In this document: positions 12,166-22,872 of the stretch, one piece after another
Layout: each line of letters starts with the position of its first letter
How positions within the stretch are numbered: position 1 is the stretch's first letter
Assembly: GCA_964017235.1 (NCBI GenBank)
Contig: OZ024928.1
Location: 152,296,881-152,360,880 of the forward strand
Origin: Sabellastarte sp. h YS-2021
Lineage: Eukaryota > Annelida > Polychaeta > Sabellida > Sabellidae
Direction of reading: 5' to 3'
DNA: 64,000 bases
Notes under the pieces: model-generated
What the model was told of the DNA's origin: nothing
The model's input: only the letters and a program-made list of their open reading frames with translations
Databases searched by the model: none
Program-made: the position numbers and the translations under genes

Positions 12166-12439
12166 TTTTTGTGTGTTACACCTCTGCTTGCTGAGTTTTT
12201 CACTTTTTAAAATGAAACTGGTGAAACATATTGAAGTAGACAAAATGGACACTTTAAGTGAGCTTTAAGTCCCAATATTAATGAAATTATATCCTTATGT
12301 AGTAAAACTAGGGGATTTTTAACCCTCAACTAGCCCAGTTTTATTCAACTTGCCTCAGTTAATTTTGGCACAGCTCCTACAGTTATGAACTCATTTCAGT
12401 TGATAATCACATACCTAAAATTCTCAATTCTTTTTGTAT

Positions 12440-12640
12440 TTGAGTACCCCTTTTATATAGATTGTTTGTTTACCATTTATGCTCAACCCACATCCCCCAC
12501 CCGGATTCCCCCCACCCACCTCTGGGACCTCCAGCTATATTGAGTGACACTAAATAAACAAAGGTATTTAATGATATCAGATGAGAAACAAAGAACTCAA
12601 TGGGGTTGCAGATCTTGTGTAATAGTGAGAGAGGTGTGGA
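12440..12640 (+). repeat. R1 3' region shared with 57030-57250
   Basis: AAATAAACAAAGGTATTT, GATGAGAAACAAAGAAC and GGGGTTGCAGATCT recur in the same order near 57.2 kb, including a C-rich run. This shows that R1 extends this far. Confidence 0.7.
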
Positions 12641-12842
12641 GAAGGGGAGAGGGGTGGGGGTGGGAGGTGGTGGGCTTCATTACATATAACACAAAGGGGA
12701 GTCAGAACTGAGATTGTGTCACATATTTAGGTTGCATATATATGGACCACATATATAGGTATAGAGGAAATGAATAACTGAAAACAATTTGCAAATTCTA
12801 AAAATAATATAATAAAATAATAATATAAATAATTTTTTTTTA

Positions 12843-13080
12843 AATAATATTTTATTTGTGAACAAATATAGAAACAGATATGCGCTTTTGGGATTATGAA
12901 TTTTAGAATGGACATTGAATCATCAATCATTTAAATACTTTGAAGGAAGATTGAAAAATATGATGAGTTGAGTTAAAAATAATATTTTATTTGTCAACAA
13001 ATATAGAAACAGATATGGTCTTTTGGGATTATTATTTTAGAATGGACATTCAATCATCAATCATTTAAATACTTTGAAAA
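12843..13080 (+). repeat. Tandem duplication, 135-bp period
   Basis: AATAATATTTTATTTGT...GAATGGACATT...CAATCATTTAAATACTTTGAA occurs at 12843 and again at 12978 with few changes. Confidence 0.85.
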
Positions 13081-13477
13081 TAGGTTTAGAGTTATCATTG
13101 CAGGAAGATTGAAAATATAATTTGAGTTATGTATTCGGCGTCTGGGGATACACCATCTTCCTTGGGGAGATATAAACAGAGTAGATTGATGTGCTGAAGT
13201 TCATATAATAATGGGTAATTATGTTTTAAAAAATTCCCGATCAAAACCTGTGGCGTGAGTGATGACCTGTCTGGGGATATGTTGGCGCCGAGTTGGCCCA
13301 ATCTAGTTAAAGAAGACCTTTGTAGGATTTTTCCTGTCATGATATCACTAAGGGGGTTGCTTTATGTAACAGTACGGTACAGCTTTGTGCATTCTTAGCT
13401 TTATAGCATGCTTATTAAAACCACAAGGCATTTTAAACTCTCAGGGACGCTTCACTTTTGTTAGCAAAAGCATTCAT

Positions 13478-13870
13478 CTAGTTTTGCATTATTTTTTTCA
13501 ATTCTGTGCAAGATTTAAAATTTTTTTTTAATATATACATAAATTCAATGGATACAAGTTCTTTGTTGTGGTTTCTCTTATTATTTATGAATTTTTTTGC
13601 CAAGATAATGACATAGTTCAAGACTTCTAGCAGAGGGTCCCCAATTAAAGGTAATCCAAATAGGATTTCACAAACAGTAATTTGACCTTTAATTGCTTGT
13701 ATAGCCATTCTTCCAGGTTTTTCCAGAAAAATTTGCAAGCATTACATTCATATAGGTGGTGACCTACTGTATCCACACTTGTGCAATAAATACACTGTGA
13801 TGACTCTTTAATACCCCATTTATGAAGATTATAATTGCAATTTATTATTCTGTTCAAAATTTTATATTGA
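13478..13870 (-). pseudogene. LINE (L1/Tx1-like) ORF2 C-terminal zinc-binding fragment
   Basis: Minus-strand frame 13857-13645 reads LHKWGIKESSQCIYCTSVD and then VGHHLYEC, the CxxC...HxxxxC pattern of the zf-RVT domain at the end of LINE polymerase proteins. The homology continues in another frame down to 13478, so there is a frameshift near 13700. It resembles, but is clearly different from, the same domain at 56255-56689. Only the 3' end is present: a dead 5'-truncated copy. Confidence 0.75.
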
Positions 13871-13899
13871 AAACTTTGCAGATGTGCTTCTCTCAGGAC

Positions 13900-15240
13900 T
13901 TAATAAGGAAGAATAAATATCGGTATTATCATTAATTTATCCAAAGGATTCAAGAGTGGCTCCTGGTAGGGTTATGTGATAACCAAAGTTAAAGGATATA
14001 ACAGTAAACTAATAAAACTTCAAGAAAAAGGTACCCCTTCTTTGTTATCAACCATTTTGCCAATATTCTCCCCAAATGGAACTCATATGAGTAATCTTTT
14101 GTTGTCTTTAAAAGAAAATCATTCAAAGTTTGGATATGTGAATTGATAGAGAATAAGTAATGTCATTGTGCCCCAGTATATATTTCACAACTCATAAATC
14201 GTACAAAATGGTGGATAATAGAAGTAAAACATCCTTCATTTGACATACACAAAAATATATTACTCAATAATATGAAGATCTACAATACTTGTCATTCGGG
14301 AAGTTTTCCTATTCTGTACATCTGAATTGATAGAGAATATGTAATGTTAAATCCACCAGAGTATAAGAAGTTCACCAGAAACAACAAGAAAGATGACATC
14401 AGTAGTCTCATCACAAGAACCATTAATTCAGTAGAATAACTCCTAGTTCATAGGAGAGTAGAGAGGCTTCCCTCACTGGGGAAGTTAACATACTTTGGTA
14501 CATTTCTTACTCTGGGACAGGATATCCTGTTTTGACATAATTTAACTTCACAATTGCTGTCCTCTTATTTCTGTTTGTTTGAATAGTCTGTGTTTATTCT
14601 TAGTAAATTGTCTTAGGTCAATAATGTAGAGTACAGCGGCACTACTTCACTCCACCAAAATTATTCTTTTCATGGTTTAAGCTGTTGAAATAAATGTAGA
14701 ACCAAATGACATTTACATGTGTCATTAAGTGTGGTAATATGTCCAGATATCCATCTGTATTTTAATGGTATAATCTTGAAATCTATACTAAATTGTTTAT
14801 TAAAATCTGTGTAAAATAATTTATATAACACTATTTTTGTGCCTACATTGTGCTTCTGTTGTTAAAATGAGAGACTTTACATTCTCAGCCAAAATTGAAC
14901 AGTATGCAGAGACAAAGCATAGTGATATTGTAAGCCTTACTGTGTCATCTGTACCTGTGTTAACTTATGTGAATGTCAAATATATGTACATGCTTGAAGC
15001 AGAAATCATATATTGTCAGAGATTAGTGATATCAAAATTAGGTAAAACACTGTTAATATGTAAATTAATGTAAATGTAAATGGAATACAAATTAAATTTT
15101 GGAAAGGTATAGTCAGTCTTTCAATTTCTATCAAAAGAGCATTTAAATTTTTGTCAATTGGAGAAAAATGTATAAAGTTAGTAGTATTTAAAATTCTTTC
15201 AGTAGAAATTTAGCACCTATACAAAATTGACTAAAGCTGA
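13900..15240. other. Intergenic, one short repeat
   Basis: AT-rich, no gene recognised. 14190-14263 matches, in inverted orientation, the insertion at 55794-55930 in the downstream LINE (shared CAAAATGGTGGATAATA and GTAAAACATCC). The 78-codon frame at 14837-15073 has no recognisable features. Confidence 0.5.
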
Positions 15241-15241
15241 T

Positions 15242-16373
15242 TTTTAGGCGGGTTGCGTGTAACCAACCCACCTAGTAGATTGATGTGTCCGACGTCGGTC
15301 TGTCTGTCCATCCACATTTTTGTTTCCAGATTTCTAACTCGAAAACACTTTGTCCAATTGAATTCAAACTTGACAGGGAAATAGATCACCATCATAGCTA
15401 GGTTCCTTTCGAAATTGGTGTAATTCCGTCTGTTCATTTGTCCGGTTTTTGTCTGTCTGTCCGTCAACATTTCCATTTCCAGACTGTAACTTGAAGACAC
15501 TTTGTCCAATCAAATTCATACCTGACAGGGAGATAAGATCACCATCAAAGCTAGGTTCCTTTCAAAATTGGTGTAATTCCGTCCGTTAGTTTTTCCGTTT
15601 TTTGTCTGTTTTTCTGGCTGTCAACATTTTTGTTTCCAGACTCTAACTTGAAAAGCTTTGTCCAATCAAATTCAAACTTGACAGGGAGATAAGATCACCA
15701 TCAAAGCTAGGTTTCTATCGAAATTGGTGTAATTCCGTCCGTTTTTGTCTGTTTGTCCGTCAACATTTCCGTTTCCGGACTCTAACTCGAAAACGCTTTG
15801 TCCAATCCAATTCAAACTTGTCAGGGAGATAAATCACCATCATAGCTAGGTGCCTTTCGAAATTGGTGTAATTCTGTGTGTTTGTCTGTTTTTTGTCCAT
15901 TTATCTGTCCGTCAACATTTTCGTTTCTGGACTTTAACTCGAAAACGCTTTGTCCAATCGAATTCAAACTTGACAGGGAGATAGATCACCATCATAGCTA
16001 GGTTCCTTTCAAAATAGGTATAATTCTGTGTTTTCGTTTGTCCGTTTTTTGCTCGACAACATTTCCGTTTCCAGACTCTAACTCAAAAACGCTTTGTCCA
16101 ATCGAATTCAAACTTGACAGGGAGATAGATCACTATCATAGCTAAGTTGCTTTGGAAATTGGTGTAATTCCGTCCGTTCGTTGTCTGTTTATAGCATAGA
16201 TACAGTTATGTAACCTAGATTACAAGTTTTACATTTCTTAGCACGTCTAACATATTTACCTTAACTGAATGACCTAATATTTCTTTCCTTGTTTCTAAAT
16301 TTAATTACAGCAGTCGCTCACCTCATTGCTGCCTGCACAACCTGCCTTTTGGGGTATTTCTGACCCTCTTGTT
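15242..16373 (+). mobile_element. Hairpin-headed element with ~148-bp tandem units
   Basis: Starts TTTTTAGGCGGGTTG; a 10-bp hairpin (15246-15273, one mismatch) is followed by GTCTGTCTGTCC. Six units follow with AACTCGAAAACGCTTTGTCC and CAAACTTGACAGGGAGATAG near 15337, 15487, 15646, 15781, 15937 and 16078. Near the end, CAACCTGCC (16338-16346) is the inverted copy of the hairpin arm, and the element closes with CTCTTGTT (16366-16373), a terminus shared with the element ending at 52182. Non-coding. Confidence 0.7.
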
Positions 16374-16850
16374 AAAGGGATGTCATAATGCTTGTCAATC
16401 TGATTCTAAACTATGTCATAATGGTGGATGGAAGTATTAAAATCCTGAAGTTTTAATGCATATTGTTACATTTTGTAAATTTCTGTCTGTAAAATTAAAA
16501 TTCATATGTTTGTGGAAGATAAATAACTACATTCCGATTTAAAAAATGTTCAATAATATATTGGTTATCAATAAAAACAGAGAATTTTTGGAAGTGCCCC
16601 ATTCTGTGATGTTAGGTACAAAAATGTATCAAAAATGAAAGATACCGTTATTTTACTTGACTGGCTGCATTAGGATTTTGCAAATTTTTTATTATATTTT
16701 AATCATATTATGTATTTGAACTTCTACCAAAGAGACTTTTACAATTATTTTTTAACAGTGTTGCTGATTTATTATGAAAGAAATGTTTAAAGCTATAACA
16801 AAGAAACATTTTTGTCAATAACTGAAAGAAATTTTAAAGTTTGAATTTTA
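16374..16850. other. Intergenic, nothing recognised
   Basis: AT-rich sequence without a convincing gene, repeat or structure. Confidence 0.4.
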
Positions 16851-16855
16851 TTAAT

Positions 16856-16991
16856 TTTTATCCCACAGCCTTTAAGGGCAGTGCAAGTATTGTTTTGACC
16901 CATGGCGTCCGGATGGGTGGGTGGGTGGTTTGGAAAAAGTTTATCTGGGCTGTATCTCAGAAATCATAATGTATAGGTAGTTGAAGCTTAT
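16856..16991 (+). repeat. R3-family element head, truncated
   Basis: TTTTTATCCCACAGCC with a degraded hairpin, then GGCGTCCGGATGGGTGGG and GGGCTGTATCTCAGAAA, collinear with 62491-62620. It stops at GCTTA where the Harbinger element begins. Confidence 0.7.
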
Positions 16992-17007
16992 GGGGGTGTT
17001 CCACTGG

Positions 17008-17552
17008 GGCCGGCCTGTCGGTAACTATGCATTTTTGGAGAGTCCGGACCAATGTTTACAAGGTCAGTCAGGGTCGGTTGTAGTTTCCCGGCCTGTCAGG
17101 GAGAGTCGGTGAAATTTTAAGCATGTTTGAAATTTCTATGACTGTTGCCGACCCTTGTATCCGACCCTAATTTCATCGACCTGGCAACAGGCCTGTCGGT
17201 TACACTTCCCGGCTTGTCGGTTAATCAAACAGGCCTGTCTGTAACAAGTATCCAGCTTCAAATATGGACTTCCCGACTGTACTTGAAGAGAAACAGACTA
17301 TGTGGGAAGTGTTACAATACAGTCAGTAACTTTAGCCGGCCAGTCTGTAACTGTTCTTGACAGGCCTGTAAAGATTCAAGTCCAGTCAGTAACTTTAACC
17401 GACTGGGTCCTAGAGTCGGGAAAATTTGTAACCGACAGGCCTTAAACTAAAACAGACGAGCCATAAACAACAACCGACAGACACTAACAGACTAGCCGGG
17501 AACTGTAACCGACAGGCCGGCAATATTTTTGCCTCTTACGGCCTGTCGGTTT
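17008..17552. repeat. Iterated GGCCTGTCGGTTAC motifs, both orientations
   Basis: Copies or close variants near 17010, 17089, 17191, 17210, 17233 and 17336 and, inverted, near 17381, 17429, 17472 and 17506, then direct again near 17540. The orientation switches about mid-way. Position next to the transposon end fits transposase or partner-protein binding sites; that role is inferred. Confidence 0.7.
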
Positions 17553-17565
17553 CCAAATCTGTGGG

Positions 17566-17574
17566 TATAAAAAG
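17566..17574 (+). promoter_or_regulatory. TATA box of the Harbinger accessory gene
   Basis: TATAAAAAG in a GC-richer context, about 230 bases before the first ATG (17794) of the + strand gene and directly after the motif array. Confidence 0.55.
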
Positions 17575-17793
17575 GTGAGTGGGTAGACAATCTGCATATA
17601 TTTGGGCTTTGATTTGTCGAGAGACAACTGGTGTGCAGCTTTTATTTTAAGTTTTTCATTTTTTTTTTTGCAAATTAGCTTAAGTTTGAGCTAGGCTGGA
17701 CTGGCTGGTAGTGAAATCTGTTTTTTGAGGTTTCACTTTTATTTTTAAGTTTTGTTTTATTAAACAAGCTGTACAATTGATAGATTGATCAGC

Positions 17794-19017
17794 ATGCCAA
17801 TGGGCAGAAGGAGAAAGATTGAAGTACCAACTGACACTCAACCACAGTTTAAGTTAGGAGATACAGCCGAGGATATAGGGAGAAGAAGGAGGGAGAGAGA
17901 GGAGAGGTATGAGAGAGAGAGGTAGAACAGGAGGAGAGGGACAGAGAGAGGATGTCTGTCAAGACTGAAGAAGTGGTTCGAGACTCAACGTACCAGATAT
18001 GGCAAGCTGACTCTGGCGAAGTCACGACAATCAGCTGAGAAGAGCACAGAACGATAGAACTGGCTGAAGGACAGTTTCAGTTTTCTACAAGGTCACATCA
18101 GAAGAAAGGGAGTTTCCAAGTCTTCTGCATTCAAGTCACCCCAGAGACCTTCTGCAGCCGCTGCCTCAGCTTCAGTTCCGGATACATCCAGAGACACAGA
18201 ATCTGAGATTGAAATCAGCATTGCATCATGTGTTACTTATCAGCCTTCGAGAACCAGTCCTAAGCGATGACAGCCTACAGTTGCGACTACCACCACTGAT
18301 CCAGTCTTAGATCAGTTCCAGCAGATGAGGTCAATGATTTCCACATTTCTGGGTGCACGTCAGGACCCCACTCCAAGTCCAAGACAGTCGTTGTGCAACT
18401 ATCTCCACTCTGAGATTGAACACCTGGAGGAGTGAGACTTTTTGACCTTCAGGAATGAGACAGTGAAGCTTCTCAGTGAAATACAGTACAAGGCCGAAGA
18501 ACACAAGAGACAGGTCACCACAAGTCAACAGGTCACCACATTTCAACTTAAAGAAGCAACACAGGCCACAGCAGGACTTGAATACATACTCACCATACCA
18601 GAAACTCAAGCAGTCTCCATTCTAGTTGTGCAGCCTACACAGATAGCCACAACACAGCCTGCTACAGTGATTGCCAAAGTACAGCAACCATCAAGGCCTT
18701 CATCAGCATCAGCACAGCCAACTTTTTATGTAGTTGTGGATGATCAACAGCCTGGGACTTCCAGACAGATGATTTTCAACCCACCTGCAGTTGCAGCTTC
18801 ACAACAGGAGGAAAGTCAACACAACACTTCTGGATTATGCAGTCTCTTTGGAGCTATTCCAAGTGTACTACAGTACCAGCAGATCGACACACCACAGCCA
18901 TTTTCACCCTCTCAACTTCAACCAGTACCGTCACCATTGCCATCTTCCACTCATCAAGAACAGTCAAGACCTCCCAGTCAGTCCAGCCAGCAGAGTCAGC
19001 CCAAATCAGCAGATTAG
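17794..19017 (+). pseudogene. Harbinger MADF/Myb-like DNA-binding protein (ORF1), nonsense-mutated
   Basis: One reading frame runs from the ATG at 17794 to the TAG at 19015 without frameshift but with four internal stops (two TAG, two TGA). The N-terminal part is R/E-rich. It then reads KKWFETQRTRYGKLTLAKS, a signature of the MADF-type proteins encoded beside PIF/Harbinger transposases. A region around 18300-18420 (DQFQQMRSMISTFLG) and a Q/S/P-rich C-terminus follow. Three of the four stops sit where family context expects a codon one transition away (CAG, CGA, TGG), i.e. decay by C-to-T or G-to-A changes. The protein normally helps target the transposase to DNA and the nucleus. The last 191 codons remain open. 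Confidence 0.7.
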
Positions 19018-19039
19018 CCCGCACAAGTCGCACCAAAAC

Positions 19040-19980
19040 TAGCCCTTCTAAGGGCCACCTGAATCTTTCAAAAACAATTATTCAGCTGTTGTTGCTCAAA
19101 AACCAAAAATGCACACCGTCCAACACTTATACTTCCCCACAGTACACAAAAAAATGTGTGAATGAATCAGTGAATGTTGAACAAATATTAATAAAGTTCC
19201 ACCACAAAACAGAGAAAAAAAATAAAGAAGTAAAAAAAAAAAGTAAAAAAAGTAAATAAAAAAATTGGAAAAAAGTAAAAAAAAAAGTTTGAAATAAAGT
19301 AAAAAAAAAAACAAAAACAAACTTAAATAAAATTTGTCCCCTAAGAATTTCAAAACAATCTACCCCCACCCCCAACTCCCCAAAAATATTATAAAAGTCC
19401 ACCCCCAAATAACAAATAACAAAGATCCAGACACCAATCCACATTCCTCCCACCCCAAACCAAAATCGAAATGAAACCCAACATCCATACAAGTCAGTAG
19501 TTTTCAATGTGTGGAGGGACTGATAGACAAACAAACAGCGAGACCTAACAAAACATTAAAACATATTTTGGAAATTTCATTTAAAATTTTTTTTCTAGTT
19601 TATGCACAAAATTTATCATTAAAATCGTTTCTGTTTGTTATATTTGGGGCCAGAATTCATTTTGAAATGGGATCATTTTTGGTTTACTATTTAGCAGGTT
19701 ATTTTTTTTTTCACAATAAACCCAGGTAATTTTGGTGGGGGGATGTGAACTTTATAAATTGAGGACCTGGGTTTAAATCTGTATGAGATGATATTTAATT
19801 TTGTGAACTGAGTTTGGGAGGGATTTGTGTTTGTGATGGGGAGTATTTTTGGTGAAATTGAATTTGCATTAAATTGTTAGAAAATTGGGATTATTTTGGG
19901 GGTAACACTTTGCTAAATAAAAGTTCTTGGATTATTTGGGTAGTCCTGACAAGGACTGATAGATGACAGCATGTTCTCCC
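19040..19980. other. Spacer between the convergent Harbinger genes
   Basis: Contains A-rich simple sequence (19205-19320), an AATAAA near 19190 that could end the + strand transcript, and G/T-rich low-complexity DNA. The long minus-strand frames here (19096-19534) are F/L-rich by-products of the A tracts. Confidence 0.5.
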
Positions 19981-20005
19981 CCTCAGTCTTCTCCCCTCAG
20001 TCTTC

Positions 20006-20939
20006 TTAAACTCTGTCCTCCTGCCCCGTCAGCACCCCCACGTGATAGTCTTTCAGTAGGTCTCGTTGATGTTTGGCCTCCCTCAATGGGTTTCTGAAGT
20101 TACGATTATATCCCTGTTCCCCCTGGTCTGCCTGTGGTGCTCGTATGTCGTTGGCTGGAGTGGGTGGTCTGTCTGCTCCCCCCCCCCGATGGTTTCTAAG
20201 CATGTTATGCAGTACCACACATGTTAACACAATGTCTCTCACTACTTTTGGCCTGTGCTCCATGGTGGTCAGCAGCACCCTGAATCTATTGACAAGTATA
20301 CCAATAAGTTCTCAACCACTCTCCTGCCCCTGGATCTCCTGTAGTTGGCTATTCTCTCCTCCCTGGTCAGTTGTCATCTACTGTAAGACTTGACCAGCCA
20401 AGGCATCAGGGCAAAGGCATCGTCCCCCAACATGAAGTATTGTAGATCTGGCCCCCCCAGGTCCAAGTGGTTCAGGTGGTGGTAGTCCCAAGGTTCTGTT
20501 CTCAATTCTTCTTTTCAGTTTGCTGTGTTTGAATATCTGAGCATCAGATGATGACCCACTGGCCCCCACGTTGACCCACAGGAATTTGTAATCTGCATCG
20601 ACTAAAGCCAAAAGTACCTCGGAGAAGTAGCCCTTGTAGTTGAAATATTCACTGCCTGACTTCTTGGGCTTCTTTACAGCAATGTGTTTTCCATCTAGTG
20701 CACTGACTGCATGGGGGACATTCCATCTGTTTTTAAATCTTTCTTCAATTTTCTTCCAGTTTTCAGGATCAGTGGGACATGTCAAATATTCTTGTTGAAA
20801 TTCTTTCAAAATGGCTTTGCAGACCTGGGGGACAAATTTGCAGATGGTCGTTCTTCCAACCCTCTAGTGGTATTGCAGTGTAGGTTTCCCCTGTGGATAA
20901 GTGTCTCAAAGTAACTGCCAGTTTCAATCCTACTTTCAG
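20006..20939 (-). pseudogene. PIF/Harbinger transposase (HARBI1-like, DDE_Tnp_4), broken
   Basis: The minus-strand protein is split over three frames. The main piece (20809-20378) has NRWNVPHAVSALDGKHIAVK with the first catalytic Asp and GASGSSSDAQIFKHSKL with the second. The Glu lies in RGRRVVENL on the next piece, and the C-terminal piece (20278-20006) holds EHRPKVVRDIVLTCVVLHNM. Breaks seen: a frameshift and a TAG near 20870-20880, a one-base change in a G-run near 20452, a TGA near 20380 and a frameshift near 20307. The N-terminus is cut at about 20939 by the junction with R4. All three catalytic positions are still present, so decay is moderate. Confidence 0.85.
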
Positions 20940-20943
20940 TTGC

Positions 20944-22250
20944 TGATATTTTATAAACTTATGAGTTTAAGGTTGCATTAGTTTGTGTCACTAGCAGCTA
21001 TGATGGAAGACATACATGTCAGTGTTATCTTCACACTTACTTTCCAGACAGTGTCTCAAAAATGGCTTGATTTATTAAATTCCAATTTGGCATGTTGATG
21101 TAACTGTTTGTCAAGGTGTGCCCTATTTAAGGTGACCTTAAGCTCACAGTAGTAAGATACTTATATTGAGTTGAAGGTTTTTCGTTTCCAGACAGTATCT
21201 CAAAAATGGGTTGACAGATTCAATTCAAATTTGACAGTTGTAACTGATTTCAAGGTTTACGCTATTTTAAGGTGACCTTAACCTCTCGTGTATTAAAAAT
21301 ATTGTTGAGTTTACATTATTTTTCCATAGAGTATACTGGAAATAACATGAGAAATTTCATTCAAATTTTGTATGTATATGTAACTGGCCACAGGTAAGTG
21401 CTATACGATAGGGTGATCTTAAACTTCTAGTAGTAACAGAATTATATTCACTTTAAGTTTGGCAATTTTTCAACAGTATTTCAAACACTGTGCAATTCTA
21501 AGCATCTTTCAAGTTGTGGATGTAACAAACCGTTAACAAAACCTACGGGATAGGATTCCCTTAAAACTAACTTTGAGTTTAAGGTTGGGACAATTTTTTG
21601 GTGTTTGAAAGATATTTGATATACTAATAAAGACTTTATTCTTTGATATTCATCATGTACATCTGTCTACACCAAAAATGTCTCTTTCGTAAGGTTATAG
21701 TACATTCCTGATATTTCATAAACTTATGAGTTTAAGGTTGCATTACTTTTGTGTCACTAGCAGCTATGTTGGAGAACAAATATGGCATTAAATTCCAATT
21801 TGACATCTCCATGTAGCTGGTCCTCAAGGTGTGCCCAATTTTAAGGTGACCCTAAACTCCCAGTAGTAACACATTTATATTAAGGTTAAGGTTTTTCATT
21901 TCCAGACAGTATCTCAAAAATGGGTGGATGGATTCAATTCAAATTTGCCATGTGGTTGTAACTGGTCTTGAAGGTGTGCCCTCTTTTAAGGTGGCCTTAA
22001 ACTCCCACGTATTAAAAAGTTATTTGTTGAGTTTACATTTTTTATTTTTCAATGGAGTACACTGAAAAGAATTTGAGAAATTTCATTCAATTTTCGCATG
22101 TATATGTAACTGGCCATAGATAAGTGTCATGCAATAACGTGACCTTAAGTTCCCAGTAATAACAGAATTATATGCACTTGAAGTTTGAAAATTTTTGAAC
22201 AGTATTTCAAATATTGTGCAATTCTATGCATGTTTCAGTTGTGGATGTAA
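20944..22250 (+). repeat. R4 repeat, two tandem copies (~760 bp each)
   Basis: Copies start at 20944 and about 21705 with CTGATATTT(T/C)ATAAACTTATGAG. Each has ~135-150-bp sub-units (ATCTCAAAAATGG...CAATTCAAATTTG...TTTAAGGTGACCTTAAACTC). A further copy is at 32648-33091 plus 38616-39330, interrupted by DIRS-B. No coding capacity. Confidence 0.8.
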
Positions 22251-22257
22251 CAAACCA

Positions 22258-22420
22258 GGCTTCCAAGGGGAAACTTTTAAAAAGGTTTTAGCCTTTTTTT
22301 TTTTGCTAAAAAAAAACTTTTTTTTTCATTTTTTCAAGAAAAAACTTTTTTTAAGTTGAAAAATGGCGTGAAAACCTTTTTTAGCCTTTTTTTCAAGCTA
22401 AAACCTTTTTTTCCCCAGCA
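22258..22420. repeat. A/T-run repeat with AACCTTTTTT/AGCC blocks
   Basis: Alternating long A and T runs with repeated AAACCTTTTTTAGCC-like words. A similar stretch is at 32560-32640 next to the other R4 copy, so it is probably part of R4's environment. Confidence 0.5.
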
Positions 22421-22577
22421 GTCAGATTTGTCGATGAAAATATTATTTTATTGTGCATACTTTTAATGTGTATGTAGCTATAATTGAGTGTTTCAGACTG
22501 TTTGACTTCTGATCAGACCATACAGTCTGAAGTTGATATTGTGATACCAACAAAAATTTTTATTGCGTTAATACATC

Positions 22578-22758
22578 TTACCTAGTGGACAGATGCATTT
22601 GTCCGGCGCCTTGCCGGTCACGCCAAACGTTAGAAAAAAACGTCCTGAGCTGGGCTCTGGCCGGGACCGGTAGTGTCCTGTTCACTCGCCAGGTGGCTGT
22701 ACAGCCTACCTGTCGGTGTAGTGCGCATGCGTGCGCATGCGCTCTTCCTCTTTTTGTT
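22578..22758 (+). repeat. Left inverted terminal repeat of DIRS-A
   Basis: Begins TTACCTAGTGGACAG and ends CCTCTTTTTGTT. Reverse complement of 28979-29159 with no mismatch seen. It carries the presumed promoter. Confidence 0.93.
22721..22742 (+). promoter_or_regulatory. Tandem NRF1-like sites in the DIRS-A ITR
   Basis: Two overlapping copies of TGCGCATGCG, close to the palindromic NRF1 consensus TGCGCATGCGCA. They lie ~130 bases before the gag ATG and are repeated inverted at 28995-29016. No TATA box is seen in this ITR. Use as a promoter is inferred. Confidence 0.45.
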
Positions 22759-22872
22759 TGGCGCCATATTTAAAAAGTTGTTAAAGGATTTATAGAGACG
22801 TTTTTCATTTTTAACGTTGGATATACATTTTAAAGTTACCTCAATTTCATATCAAAGTGTTACTGAATTCTC

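Larger units (their letters stand above)
8472..13306 (+). mobile_element. R1 element, copy 1 (hairpin-headed, Helitron-like, non-autonomous)
   Basis: Starts A|TTATATCCCCAGAC with a hairpin at 8473-8501, then a (GCC)9 run at 8521-8547. About six ~340-bp internal units follow (8650 to 10560; landmarks AACTTGGAAATGGTAAGTCT and AACCTGTGTATGAGGACC). Near 13270 there is GTCTGGGGATATG, the inverted copy of the hairpin arm, then CCCAATCTAG. The copy ending at 58497 diverges right after the same CTAG, which supports it as the terminus. Interrupted by another element at 10606-12165. No transposase is encoded. The Helitron-like assignment is inference from the A-flanked start and CTAG end. Confidence 0.6.
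16992..20943. mobile_element. PIF/Harbinger DNA transposon, decayed, right end missing
   Basis: Two convergent genes: a MADF-type DNA-binding protein gene on + and a DDE transposase gene on -, the two-gene set of PIF/Harbinger elements. The left end begins with GGGGGTGTTCCACTGGGGCC next to a TTA. A subterminal region (17008-17552) holds about a dozen GGCCTGTCGGTTAC-like motifs in both orientations. A matching inverted right end is absent; R4 sequence starts at about 20944, so that end was lost. Both genes carry stops, so the element is inactive. Confidence 0.75.

Noticed and set aside
19096-19534. Minus-strand F/L-rich frames suggesting membrane proteins
   Set aside because: Translations of A-rich low-complexity DNA in the Harbinger spacer.
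22585-22773. 62-codon frame in the left DIRS-A ITR, repeated inverted at 28943-29152
   Set aside because: Same ITR read from both ends; GC-rich, no domain, explained by ITR identity.
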